Below, one piece after another: positions 25,817-34,010 of a stretch of DNA of 64,000 bases; position 1 is the first letter of the stretch, and each line of letters starts with the position of its first letter. This DNA comes from Manganibacter manganicus (lineage in GTDB: Bacteria; Pseudomonadota; Alphaproteobacteria; Rhizobiales; Rhizobiaceae), in assembly GCF_002075885.1 (NCBI RefSeq), contig NZ_MDET01000002.1, forward strand, positions 1 to 64,000, read 5' to 3'. The notes beneath the pieces were generated by a model. The model was not told the origin of the DNA, did no database searches, and saw only the letters and a program-made list of their open reading frames with translations. Position numbers and translations under genes: made by a program.

Positions 25817-27595
25817 ATGTTTGTCGATGCACGAAAATTGCCGAGCGGCACCAGCTTTGACACCGAGATATGCATCGTCGGAGGCGGTGCCGCCGGCATT
25901 ACGCTCGCACTCGAATTCGAGCGCTGCGGCATCGCGACCTGCGTGCTGGAAGGCGGGCAGCGCGACTTCACCCGGACATCGCAGACCCTTTACAAGGGAG
26001 AGAATGCCGGCCTCCCTTACAATCTGCGCACCAGCCGAACCCGGCAATTGGGCGGCAGTTCGAATTGCTGGGGCGGCTGGATACGCCAGTTCCTGCCCAT
26101 CGATTTCGAGACGCGCGACTGGATGCCGAACAGCGGCTGGCCGCTCGATTATACGGAAGTGGCGTCTTTTTATCCGCGCGCCAACCGGCTCGTTCAGGTC
26201 AACGATCACGATTTCGACCCGCAATTCTGGTATGACCGCCTCGACCACAACCAGGTCAAGCTGCTCAGATTGCGCGGCGGATCGCTTGAAACGATGGTCA
26301 ACAAGTTCAGCCCGCCGACGCATTTCGGCTATGCCTATGAGCGGCAACTGGCCGAGGCCAGGGCGGTCAAGGTGCTGCTCAACGCCAATGTGACCGAGAT
26401 CGCCACATGCGACGCCGCTGCGACCGTAACCGGTGTCCACTTCGACAATGGCGCGCAGCAACGCTTTTTCGTGCGCGCCAAGCAGACGATCCTGGCAGCC
26501 GGCGGAATTGAAAATGCCCGCCTGATGCTGCTGTCGAACAGGGTCGATCATCGCGGGCTCGGCAACCGGCACGACGTGGTCGGGCGCTATTTCATGGAGC
26601 ACCCGCGCGTGCGCATCGGACGCATGGTCTCGCCGCGCGATGCCGCCGGTTTCCGCTTCTACGACACCAGCTACACCTATCACAATCCGAGCCTGGCGGT
26701 GGATGGCACCAGCAGCAGCGCCTATGTCGGTCTGGTCGAAAAGGTCCAGCGGGAAGAGAAGCTGGTGCAGTGCCGCACCTATTTCCGGGCCTGCTGGTCC
26801 GGTGAGGACCGCGATCTCACCGAGGATTTCCATGATGTCTGGGATGCCGTTCGCTGGCGGCTGTTCGACGAAATCAAACCGGGCATGTTGGCATCCGTTG
26901 CCCAGCGCAGCCCGCGCCTGATCGCGTCCCTGCTTTACCGGCGGCTGAAACTGGCGGCCAGATCGACCTACTTCCAGGTCGAGAGCATCATCGAGCCGGT
27001 TCCGGACCGCGAAAGCCGCGTCACCCTGTCCGCCCTGCGCGACAGGTTCGGACTGAACCAGGCGCGGCTCGACTGGCGGATCGGCGATCTGGAAAAGAAA
27101 ACGCTGCGGCGCATGATGTCGCTGGTCAAACAGGAATTCGAAGCCTCCGATATCGGGCAGATCGACCTCCAGCAGGCCGACGAAGGCCGGCTGCCGCGCA
27201 TCTACGGCTGCGATCATCATATGGGAACGACACGGATGCACACGGACCCGCGCCTCGGCGTGGTCGATGCGGATTGCAAGGTGCATGGCATGCACAATCT
27301 CTACATCGCCGGCAGTTCGGTGTTCCCGACCTGCGGCAACGACATGCCGACCCTGACGATCGTGGCACTTGCCCTGCGGCTCGCCGATCATGTCGTCGCC
27401 CAGCGCAGGCTGGCCGCTCCGACCCGGAACCACAATGGCCATGCGCGCGCCGGTGAGATGGATGAGACCCGCGTTTCAGTGCCTATCGCAGCTTTTTCAC
27501 CACATGCACACAATGCCGCGGCAGGCTGGGATGACGCAATTCCGCAAAGCCGAGTGCGGCATAAAACGAAAGCGCGCCGCGATTTTCCGGCATGA
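25817..27595 (+). CDS. GMC-family FAD oxidoreductase
   Basis: About 592 residues. The dinucleotide motif CIVGGGAAGITLALEFE lies at about 20-36, followed by LGGSSNCWGGW, ILAAGGIENARLML and the C-terminal substrate-side motifs CDHHMGTTRMHTDP and GSSVFPTCGNDMPTLTI (near 495-510). Members oxidise sugars, alcohols or sterols; the substrate here is unknown. The final 38 or so residues run antisense across the convergent GNAT gene and look like read-through rather than conserved sequence. The start ATG is 16 bp from the nearest Shine-Dalgarno-like run. Confidence 0.88.
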   Translation: MFVDARKLPSGTSFDTEICIVGGGAAGITLALEFERCGIATCVLEGGQRDFTRTSQTLYKGENAGLPYNLRTSRTRQLGGSSNCWGGWIRQFLPIDFETRDWMPNSGWPLDYTEVASFYPRANRLVQVNDHDFDPQFWYDRLDHNQVKLLRLRGGSLETMVNKFSPPTHFGYAYERQLAEARAVKVLLNANVTEIATCDAAATVTGVHFDNGAQQRFFVRAKQTILAAGGIENARLMLLSNRVDHRGLGNRHDVVGRYFMEHPRVRIGRMVSPRDAAGFRFYDTSYTYHNPSLAVDGTSSSAYVGLVEKVQREEKLVQCRTYFRACWSGEDRDLTEDFHDVWDAVRWRLFDEIKPGMLASVAQRSPRLIASLLYRRLKLAARSTYFQVESIIEPVPDRESRVTLSALRDRFGLNQARLDWRIGDLEKKTLRRMMSLVKQEFEASDIGQIDLQQADEGRLPRIYGCDHHMGTTRMHTDPRLGVVDADCKVHGMHNLYIAGSSVFPTCGNDMPTLTIVALALRLADHVVAQRRLAAPTRNHNGHARAGEMDETRVSVPIAAFSPHAHNAAAGWDDAIPQSRVRHKTKARRDFPA

Positions 27596-28133
27596 CCTGA
27601 AGGTGCAGGCCGGGTGAGCCGGCCTCGACCAGCTTTTCCTCGAGGAAACTCATCGCCTTGCGGCCGATGCCACGGCCACGGGCCGGCGGCAGGAGGTCGA
27701 TATGACCGTGCGACGGATAGGCGTCGAGAATCACTGGCATGTCGAGTTCGGGATGATGGATCCAGTGCCGCGCCCAGTCGCTGCCTTGCCAGCGTGAGGC
27801 GTCGGCGCCCGGATCGGCGAAGCGGGCCTGAAGCGACGGATACCAGCTTTCACGCAGCCGCGCATTGAAGGCGCGCGTGTCGGCCGCGCCCAGAAGGTAA
27901 CCGCACACGCCTTCCGGCCCCTCGACCATGAAGGCGAGGCCCGGCTCGAAGATCTGGTAGGGGATGGTGTAGATGAGGCCGAGCAGGTCGGGATCGTCCT
28001 CCAGCGCGCTGGCGTCCTTGCCGGCATCGCCGGTTTTCAGGCACACCATGGCCAGCGCCACATGATCGGCGGTACAGGCGCGGCGCAGGGTGAACCCGCC
28101 GCCGAAGTCGAGAACGATGCCGGACCCGACCAT
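27483..28133 (-). CDS. GNAT-family N-acetyltransferase
   Basis: A 216-residue acyltransferase. The acetyl-CoA binding motif is in LLPPARGRGIGRKAMSFLEE (about 145-163), followed by GLHLQVMPENRGALSFYAAL and GFAELRHPSLP, the classic C-terminal GNAT strand and helix. An N-terminal GNAT-like part precedes it. The substrate is unknown; its location at the end of a sugar operon hints at amino-sugar or related use. ATG 28133 is 7 bp from the SDR gene's stop, so it is probably the last gene of that operon. Its 3' end overlaps the convergent GMC gene by 113 bp. Confidence 0.85.
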   Translation of the reverse strand: MVGSGIVLDFGGGFTLRRACTADHVALAMVCLKTGDAGKDASALEDDPDLLGLIYTIPYQIFEPGLAFMVEGPEGVCGYLLGAADTRAFNARLRESWYPSLQARFADPGADASRWQGSDWARHWIHHPELDMPVILDAYPSHGHIDLLPPARGRGIGRKAMSFLEEKLVEAGSPGLHLQVMPENRGALSFYAALGFAELRHPSLPRHCVHVVKKLR

Positions 28134-28140
28134 CGCCTTC

Positions 28141-28911
28141 TCACGGCGGGTTGAGGCGGAAATCCTGGCCCTCGGGCAGCAATTGCCCGCCATCCACGAC
28201 GATCGTCGTGCCGGTGATATAGGCGGCATCGTCGGAAGCGAGGAACAGGAAGGCGTTGGCGATGTCGCGCGGCGTGCCGAGGCGGCCGAGCGGGATCGCC
28301 GCCTCCATATTCTTGATGAAGGCCGCGCCGCGATGCTCCTGGATGGCTTCGGTCAGGATGTTGCCCGGCTCGACGCCGTTGACGGTGATGCCATAGCCGG
28401 AAAACTCCAGCGCCGCCGAGCGGATGAAACCGTTGATGCCGGCCTTGGTCGCCGAATAATGACCGTGGCCGGGGCTGGTGACATGCGGGCCGGTGATCGA
28501 GGAGGTGAACAGCATGCGTCCCGCACGCTGCGCCTTCATCGGCTCAAGTGCCGCGCGCGCGGCGTTGAACGTGCCGCGCAGATTGACCGCCATCACCGCG
28601 TCCCAATCTTCCGGGCTGGTGTTTTCGATCAGTTGCCACGGATAGATGCCGGCATTCTGCACGATGATGTCGAGCCGGCCGTGGCGTTCCAGCGCCAGCG
28701 CCACCGCAGCCCTGGCATCGGCGATTTGCGAAATATCGGTGGCAAGGAAGGCGGCATTCAGTTCGGTCGCGCTCGCCTGGCCCGCCTCGGTATCCATGTC
28801 GGCCAGAACCAGCTTCGCGCCCTCTTCGGCAAAACGCTGTGCGATGCCCTTGCCGATGCCGCGCGCCGCACCGACGACCAGCGCCACCTTGCCTTCGATC
28901 CTTCCAGCCAT
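28141..28911 (-). CDS. Short-chain dehydrogenase/reductase (sugar operon)
   Basis: A 256-residue classical SDR. It has the NAD(P) motif VGAARGIGKGIAQRFAEEG near 12-30, Asp in LVLADMDTEAG favouring NAD, NNAG-equivalent VQNAGIY, active-site Ser in FTSSITGPH, YSATKAG with Tyr and Lys, and VEPGNILTEA. It likely oxidises the sugar or polyol imported by the adjoining ABC transporter. It begins 9 bp from the permease gene's stop. Confidence 0.92.
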   Translation of the reverse strand: MAGRIEGKVALVVGAARGIGKGIAQRFAEEGAKLVLADMDTEAGQASATELNAAFLATDISQIADARAAVALALERHGRLDIIVQNAGIYPWQLIENTSPEDWDAVMAVNLRGTFNAARAALEPMKAQRAGRMLFTSSITGPHVTSPGHGHYSATKAGINGFIRSAALEFSGYGITVNGVEPGNILTEAIQEHRGAAFIKNMEAAIPLGRLGTPRDIANAFLFLASDDAAYITGTTIVVDGGQLLPEGQDFRLNPP

Positions 28912-28920
28912 GCCTGCCTC

Positions 28921-29916
28921 CTAAGCCAGCTTCAGCCGCAGCGTCTGCTTGAAGGAATCGAGCAGCACGGCAGCGAGCACCAGAAGGCCATGGATGACCT
29001 GCGTGTAATTGGCGGGAAGGCCCATCAGATTGATCGCCGTGTTGATCGCCGACAGAAGCAGCACGCCGGCATAGACGCCGGGCAGCGCGCCGACGCCGCC
29101 CTTGAGGCTGACGCCGCCGATGACCACCGCCGCGAAGGCGTTGAACAGAAGGCCGATGCCGAGATTGGCCGTGGCCCCGGATGTACGGATGGTCAGCAGC
29201 CAGCCCGCCAGCCCGGCAATGGCGCCGGCCAGCATGAAGGCGATGATGAGATTGCGCTTGACGTGGATGCCGGCGCGAAACGTCGCCGTTTCATTACCGC
29301 CGATCATGACCAGATGGCGGCCGAACGGCGTCTTGGCCATAAGCAATGAGAAGGCGACGAAGCAGGCAATGGCGATCCAGGCGGTGAGCGGCAGGCCGAG
29401 CAGCCGCTGAATGCCGAACCAGCGGATCGCCGGCGCGAGATCCTGTGCAGAGCGCCCGCCCGAAATGGCAAGCACCAGGCCGCGCACCCAGATGTAGGAG
29501 GCCAGCGTGATGATGAAGGCATCCATCTTCATCTTGACGATGAAATAGCCGTTGGAAAGGCCGATCAGGCCGCCGACGATAATGGCGATCAGCAGCGAGA
29601 TCGGCACCATCAGCCATGCGGGCTGGATATCGAGCCCGATGCCGATGCCCGCCGAGCAGAACAATATGCCGACCGCCATGGCGCTGAGCGCGGCCACCGA
29701 TTCGACCGACAGGTCCATATGGCCGGCGATGATGACCAGCGCCAGGCCGATCGACATGACACCGAGCACGCTCGACGCCTCGATGATATTGGCGAAGATG
29801 CCGAGCTGGAAATAGTGCGGGATGAAGAGGGAAAAGACCACCAGCACGAAGAGCAGCATGAACCAGACGAGATGGTCGAGAACGAACTCGAGGGCGCGGC
29901 GTGTGCGAGGATTCAT
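28921..29916 (-). CDS. Sugar ABC transporter permease (CUT2/ribose type)
   Basis: A 331-residue inner-membrane permease of the RbsC/AraH family with about nine membrane helices. Signatures are LGVMSIGLALVIIAGHMDLSV near 50-70, LIGLSNGYFIVKMKMDAFI, and the C-terminal GLLFNAFAAVVIGGVSLKGG. It forms the membrane channel of the ROK-ABC-SBP operon. A perfect stem-loop (29986-30008) separates it from the upstream binding-protein gene and may set its lower expression. The ATG is followed by NPRTRRALEF. Confidence 0.93.
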   Translation of the reverse strand: MNPRTRRALEFVLDHLVWFMLLFVLVVFSLFIPHYFQLGIFANIIEASSVLGVMSIGLALVIIAGHMDLSVESVAALSAMAVGILFCSAGIGIGLDIQPAWLMVPISLLIAIIVGGLIGLSNGYFIVKMKMDAFIITLASYIWVRGLVLAISGGRSAQDLAPAIRWFGIQRLLGLPLTAWIAIACFVAFSLLMAKTPFGRHLVMIGGNETATFRAGIHVKRNLIIAFMLAGAIAGLAGWLLTIRTSGATANLGIGLLFNAFAAVVIGGVSLKGGVGALPGVYAGVLLLSAINTAINLMGLPANYTQVIHGLLVLAAVLLDSFKQTLRLKLA

Positions 29917-29985
29917 GCGGGCGATCCTGGTTTGCGCAGTTTCCTGTATGCGCCTCCGACAGAAGCGCAGCTTGGCAATAAAGAT

Positions 29986-30008
29986 GCTCCGGGCGCGCGG
30001 CCCGGAGC
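29986..30008 (-). promoter_or_regulatory. Stem-loop between binding-protein and permease genes
   Basis: A perfect 9-bp stem: GCTCCGGGC at 29986-29994 pairs with GCCCGGAGC at 30000-30008 around a 5-base loop. There is no T-tract. In ABC operons, such hairpins after the binding-protein gene usually protect the upstream mRNA and lower the permease level. That role is inferred here. Confidence 0.65.
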
Positions 30009-30021
30009 GGGAGCGACAGGC

Positions 30022-31062
30022 TTATTCGACCGGTTTGATGGTGTCCGTCGGGGGCTTCAGATTGCCCCAGAAAGCCGGATTGTCGACGTTTTCCTTGGTG
30101 ATCGCGGCACCCGGAATCTTGAGATTCGGGCCCCACGCTTCATTGGTCAGCGTCGATTTCAGGCCAAGCACGTCATATTCGCCGGGCTTGAGTTCCTGCT
30201 TGTTGACGATCTTGTCCATGAACATGGCAACGGCGGCGGCCTGTGCGTAGAGCGGCTGCTCCACCTCGACATTCAGCCAGCCCTTGCGGATCAGGTCGAG
30301 ACCCACCGGCGCGCCATTGGAGCTCATCATCATCACGTCGCCCGGTTTCTTGCCGGCCGCTTCAAGCGACGCGACGCCAGCCACCGAAAGATGTGCCGCA
30401 TGGCTGAAGATCAGGTCGATATCGGGATTGGCGAGCATCTGGTCGGCAACGATCGTGCCGGCATTGCTGGCTTCCCATTGCAGGGCCGGAAGCGAGATGA
30501 TCTCGACATCCGGGAACGCCTTCATCTTCTCCTCGAAACCCTTCTGGATATCGAGCGTATAGGGATCGCCGGGGTCGCCCAGCACCTGCAGGACCTTACC
30601 CTTGACATCGCCATTCTTCTCCTTGAGCAGGCGTTGCGCCTGTTCGGCGGCGATATGGCCGATTTCGATCGTACCGGCGACAGAGGTGAAGTCGGACGGC
30701 GTCGAGGTGATCTGCCGGTCGAACTCCACCACCGGGATGCCGGCGGCGCGCGCCTTCTCCACCGAAGGCTTCAGCGCGTTGAAATCCACCGCGGCCAGGA
30801 TGATCGCCTTCGGCTTCAAGGCGATGACGTCATTCATCTGCGACTGCTGGCGGTCCGTCTTGTTGTCGGCGTTGAGCGTTTCCATCTTGTAGCCGACCTG
30901 CTTCAGGAACAGCTCCAGAGCGCTCACCGAGCCGGTCTGGAACTCGTCGAGCAGGGTCGGCACCAGATAATAGACGGTGCCCTTGGTCTGGGCGAAGGCC
31001 GGCTGCAGCATGGCGAGGCCGAGGGCCACCATGCCGAGTACGGCCAGAACTGTTCGTTTCAT
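30022..31062 (-). CDS. Sugar-binding periplasmic protein of ABC transporter
   Basis: This 346-residue protein starts with a Sec signal peptide ([20 protein letters not shown], cleaved after about AFA). It belongs to the type I periplasmic-binding family used by ribose-type transporters: [62 protein letters not shown]. The sugar is unknown. GGAGGAAGGAC directly precedes the ATG, a very strong ribosome site suited to an abundant protein. The ATPase gene is 36 bp upstream. Confidence 0.92.
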   Translation of the reverse strand: MKRTVLAVLGMVALGLAMLQPAFAQTKGTVYYLVPTLLDEFQTGSVSALELFLKQVGYKMETLNADNKTDRQQSQMNDVIALKPKAIILAAVDFNALKPSVEKARAAGIPVVEFDRQITSTPSDFTSVAGTIEIGHIAAEQAQRLLKEKNGDVKGKVLQVLGDPGDPYTLDIQKGFEEKMKAFPDVEIISLPALQWEASNAGTIVADQMLANPDIDLIFSHAAHLSVAGVASLEAAGKKPGDVMMMSSNGAPVGLDLIRKGWLNVEVEQPLYAQAAAVAMFMDKIVNKQELKPGEYDVLGLKSTLTNEAWGPNLKIPGAAITKENVDNPAFWGNLKPPTDTIKPVE

Positions 31063-31098
31063 GTCCTTCCTCCCTGTTTCACCGGATACTCTCCCGTT

Positions 31099-31872
31099 TC
31101 ACCTCGCAACACTTGCCGCTCCGGCGCCGGCAAGCGTCTCGCCGGTGATCATGTTGATCACCGCGTCTGGACTGGTCTGACTGGTTGCGACATCGCCGGC
31201 CACGACGCCCTGCCGGATCACCACGATCCGGTCGGCGACCTGGAAGGCCTGCTGCATGATATGGGTGATGATGACGACGCCGATGCCCTGGCTGGCCACC
31301 TTGCGGATCATGTCGAGGCCGCGCCGCGTCTGCTCGACGCCGAGCGCCGCGAACGGCTCGTCAAGCAGCACCAGCTTGCCGCCCCAATGGACGAAGCGGT
31401 TCAATTCGATCGCCTGGCGCTGGCCGCCCGACAGATGCTCGACATTGGCGCGCAACGAGGGAATGCGCGTGCCGGCATCCGCGAGCGCCTTGGCGACGAC
31501 GCCTTCCATCGCCCGCTCGTCGAGAACCGGGACGCCAAGCACCTTGCGGGTGATCTCGCGCCCCATGAAGAAATTGGCCACCACATCGACATTGGTGCAC
31601 AGGGAAAGGTCCTGATAGACCGTCTCGATGCCGGCGTCCTTGGCTTCCGATGGCGAGCGCGCCAGAAATTCCTTGCCCTCGAACAGCATGCGCCCGGAGG
31701 TCGGCTCCAGCCCGCCGGAAATGATCTTGACCAGCGTCGATTTGCCGGCGCCGTTGTCGCCCAGCAGCGCCACCACCTCGCCGCGGCCGATCGAGAAGCT
31801 GATGCCTTTCAGCGCCTGGATGGCGCCGTAGTTCTTGGTGACATCGTCGAGGACGAGGAGAGGTTCGCTCAT
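31099..31872 (-). CDS. Sugar ABC transporter ATP-binding protein (single domain, FrcA-like)
   Basis: A 257-residue ATPase. Walker A is GDNGAGKST (38-46), the ABC signature LSGGQRQ is at 147-153, Walker B is LVLLDEP (167-173), and the H-loop is in IITHIMQQAF. It has one nucleotide-binding domain, unlike the fused two-domain RbsA or AraG, and resembles the rhizobial FrcA type. It overlaps the ROK regulator by 4 bp (ATGA), which indicates coupling with it. Confidence 0.93.
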   Translation of the reverse strand: MSEPLLVLDDVTKNYGAIQALKGISFSIGRGEVVALLGDNGAGKSTLVKIISGGLEPTSGRMLFEGKEFLARSPSEAKDAGIETVYQDLSLCTNVDVVANFFMGREITRKVLGVPVLDERAMEGVVAKALADAGTRIPSLRANVEHLSGGQRQAIELNRFVHWGGKLVLLDEPFAALGVEQTRRGLDMIRKVASQGIGVVIITHIMQQAFQVADRIVVIRQGVVAGDVATSQTSPDAVINMITGETLAGAGAASVAR

Positions 31873-33035
31873 GCCGCCATTCCCTTTCCGCGCAGGACAT
31901 CGTTGTCGCGTTCGCGTCCGGTAGCAAACATCCGGCCGAAGCGCGGCGAAAGCACGCCGGAAACCGCCAGCGCGGCAGCCCCGCGCAGCACCGCATGCGG
32001 CCCGCCATGCGCCACCGTAATGCGCGGTGCCGTGCGGTCGCCGCGCGCCGAGACCGAATTGGGCAGGCGCTGCGCAGCTTCAGCCAGCCTTTCGAGCAGG
32101 CTTTCCGGCGCCAGCCCGCCGAGAATGACCGTCTCGGGGTCGAACAGGTTCTCGATGATGGTGATGGCGGCATGGAAGGCCGGCGTGACCTCTTTCACCC
32201 AATCCGCTTCGCTGCGCCCGCTGCGCCCGTATGCTTCCAGCGAAAGATAGCGTTCAAGACAGCCGCGATTGCCGCACGGGCAAGGCTCGCCGCCCGCCAC
32301 GAGCGGAATATGGCCGATCTCGCCGGCATTGCCCCAGGCGCCACGCAGCACGATGCCATCATGTACCATGACGCCGCCGAGTCCGACGCCGAAATAGAGA
32401 TAATAATAATCCGAGAACCCGGCGCCGAGGCCGTAAAGCCGCTCACCGAGGGCCGCCGCCGCCATGTCCGTTTCCAGGAAAGCCGGCAGGCCGGTCGAAT
32501 CGGAAAGCCGTTCGGCAAGCGCCACGTCGTTCCAGCCTGCCATGGTGGTCGGGCCGATGAAACTCATCTTCTCCACGCCGAACGGACCGGGAAGGGCCAG
32601 GCCGATGCCCAGTATCCGCTGGCCGGCCTTCATGCCGGCCAGTTCGCTCACAAGATTGCCGATCTGCTCGAAGGCATGGTCGGGCGTGGGGTTCGGCGCC
32701 TCGCGGCGGCCGCTGGCCACCACCTCGCCGCTGAGATCGACCAGCGCCGCGTCGATGCCGATGGGCGTGACATGGATGCCGACCGCATAGCCGCCGCCGG
32801 GATTGATGCTGAGTGTCGCCGGCGGCAGGCCGCGCTTCTTCGGCTCGGCGCGGGCGGACAGCACATAACCGCCCTCCTCCAGTTCGCGCACGATGGTCGA
32901 GACGGTCTGCACGGTGAGGCCGACGCGCCTTGCAATGTCGCGCCGTGTCGTCGGGCCGTGCAGGCGGATAGCCTCCAGCACGATGCGCCGGTTGTAAGGC
33001 CCGCCGAACTCCTGATTGGTCCCACGCAACGCCAT
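31869..33035 (-). CDS. ROK-family transcriptional regulator
   Basis: This 388-residue protein has an N-terminal winged helix (TTRRDIARRVGLTVQTVSTI near 30-50) and a sugar-kinase-like ROK domain with the zinc motif GGEPCPCGNRGCLERYLS (about 250-267). It lacks the catalytic residues of an active kinase in any way I can verify. It is the first gene of the operon and likely represses it until the cognate sugar binds. An AT-rich inverted repeat just upstream (33072-33108) could be its operator. Confidence 0.92.
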   Translation of the reverse strand: MALRGTNQEFGGPYNRRIVLEAIRLHGPTTRRDIARRVGLTVQTVSTIVRELEEGGYVLSARAEPKKRGLPPATLSINPGGGYAVGIHVTPIGIDAALVDLSGEVVASGRREAPNPTPDHAFEQIGNLVSELAGMKAGQRILGIGLALPGPFGVEKMSFIGPTTMAGWNDVALAERLSDSTGLPAFLETDMAAAALGERLYGLGAGFSDYYYLYFGVGLGGVMVHDGIVLRGAWGNAGEIGHIPLVAGGEPCPCGNRGCLERYLSLEAYGRSGRSEADWVKEVTPAFHAAITIIENLFDPETVILGGLAPESLLERLAEAAQRLPNSVSARGDRTAPRITVAHGGPHAVLRGAAALAVSGVLSPRFGRMFATGRERDNDVLRGKGMAA

Positions 33036-33392
33036 GCGTCAATGTCCTCCCGAGGAACAGAGTGGCACCGCTTATTTATTAAGTCAAATGGAATTCAAAA
33101 ATAAATGAGGGTAGCAAGCCGCAGGATATTCCCGTCCTCTCATGCGGAGGAGGTGACGTGCACAACGGCCTCAAGGCAAAGAGATGTGCGCTGCCTCCCG
33201 CTCTCATGGTGACTCGACCCACAAGAGTTGCTCCGGCCGGCGTGGACGAAAACTCACCGCCAACCGGCACGATCGAAAATGAAGCCGTTGCCGAACAAGG
33301 GCTTGCCCGGTTCGCGGCGATTTCCTCTGGTCTCGTTTGTCCACACCCGCGAAACCTCATCCATACTTTACGCAGCCGAAGCGGAGGACAGG
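33036..33392. other. Intergenic region upstream of the ROK operon and the 136-residue hypothetical gene
   Basis: This 357 bp divergent region holds the AT-rich inverted repeat 33072-33108 close to the ROK gene. The rest is unremarkable. It has frames open in both directions without convincing start signals, and I see nothing conserved in it. Confidence 0.6.
33072..33108. promoter_or_regulatory. AT-rich inverted repeat, candidate ROK operator
   Basis: TTATTTATT (33072-33080) is mirrored, with one mismatch, by AATAAATGA (33100-33108), and a GAATTC palindrome lies between. In a G+C-rich genome this A+T block just 37 bp before the ROK start is conspicuous. ROK repressors such as NagC and Mlc bind A+T-rich inverted repeats, but the spacing here is longer than theirs. 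Confidence 0.4.
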
Positions 33393-33803
33393 ATGGCTGG
33401 CTGGGACAAGGACGGGAATGGCGAGCGCGATGTGCTGGAGCGCATCGTGGCGCTGCTGTTCGCGCTGGCCCAGCTGGCCGACCGTGCCGCCGGCGCTCCT
33501 TTCCTTCGCCGCAGGCATGTTCTCGGCATTCTGAGCCGCGGCGAGGCCGAGGCGTGGGCCTTCCTGTTCGGCAGCGCGCCGGTGCCGCCAGTGCCGGCGG
33601 ATGCGCCGGAACAAGCCGGCGATGCGGCACGGCTTGCGGCGCGTCTGCGCGTTCTGGCGCTTTTGCTGTGCGCCATGCTGACGCGGCGGGCAGCACGTCC
33701 CGGCACGGCCGGTCAGCGCGCCAGCCAGCCGCCGCACGAGATGTCCGGCCCGACGCCTCACCGGCCGGACGTCCCGGCGCCGCCGGCGCCCGACACGTCG
33801 TAG
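33393..33803 (+). CDS. Hypothetical protein, 136 residues
   Basis: The gene has a strong ribosome site (GGAGGACAGG before ATG 33393), which supports a real gene. The product starts MAGWDKDGNGERDVLERIVA, with a hydrophobic amphipathic stretch near 17-35, RRRHVLGIL, another hydrophobic run (LRVLALLLCAM) near 92-102, and a Pro-rich end. It may be weakly membrane-associated. I recognise no domain. No partner gene is suggested by the neighbours: a sugar operon reads away from it, and a convergent permease follows. Confidence 0.6.
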   Translation: MAGWDKDGNGERDVLERIVALLFALAQLADRAAGAPFLRRRHVLGILSRGEAEAWAFLFGSAPVPPVPADAPEQAGDAARLAARLRVLALLLCAMLTRRAARPGTAGQRASQPPHEMSGPTPHRPDVPAPPAPDTS

Positions 33804-34010
33804 ATGTCAGGTCCGGCGACCCACGTCCCGATTTCCTCTCCCCGGTGCCGGAGAAGCGTTCCTTGACAATAGCCAGACGGCGAAAAGCCGGGCGTGGCAA
33901 CGGTGAAGCATGTCCTTCCTTCTCGACAAGGGAGAAGGCAAGCCCCGATACGACAGCGCCCGAACCGTCGAACGATCCGGGCGCAGCTTTGTCGAAGACA
34001 ATGGTGTGGC

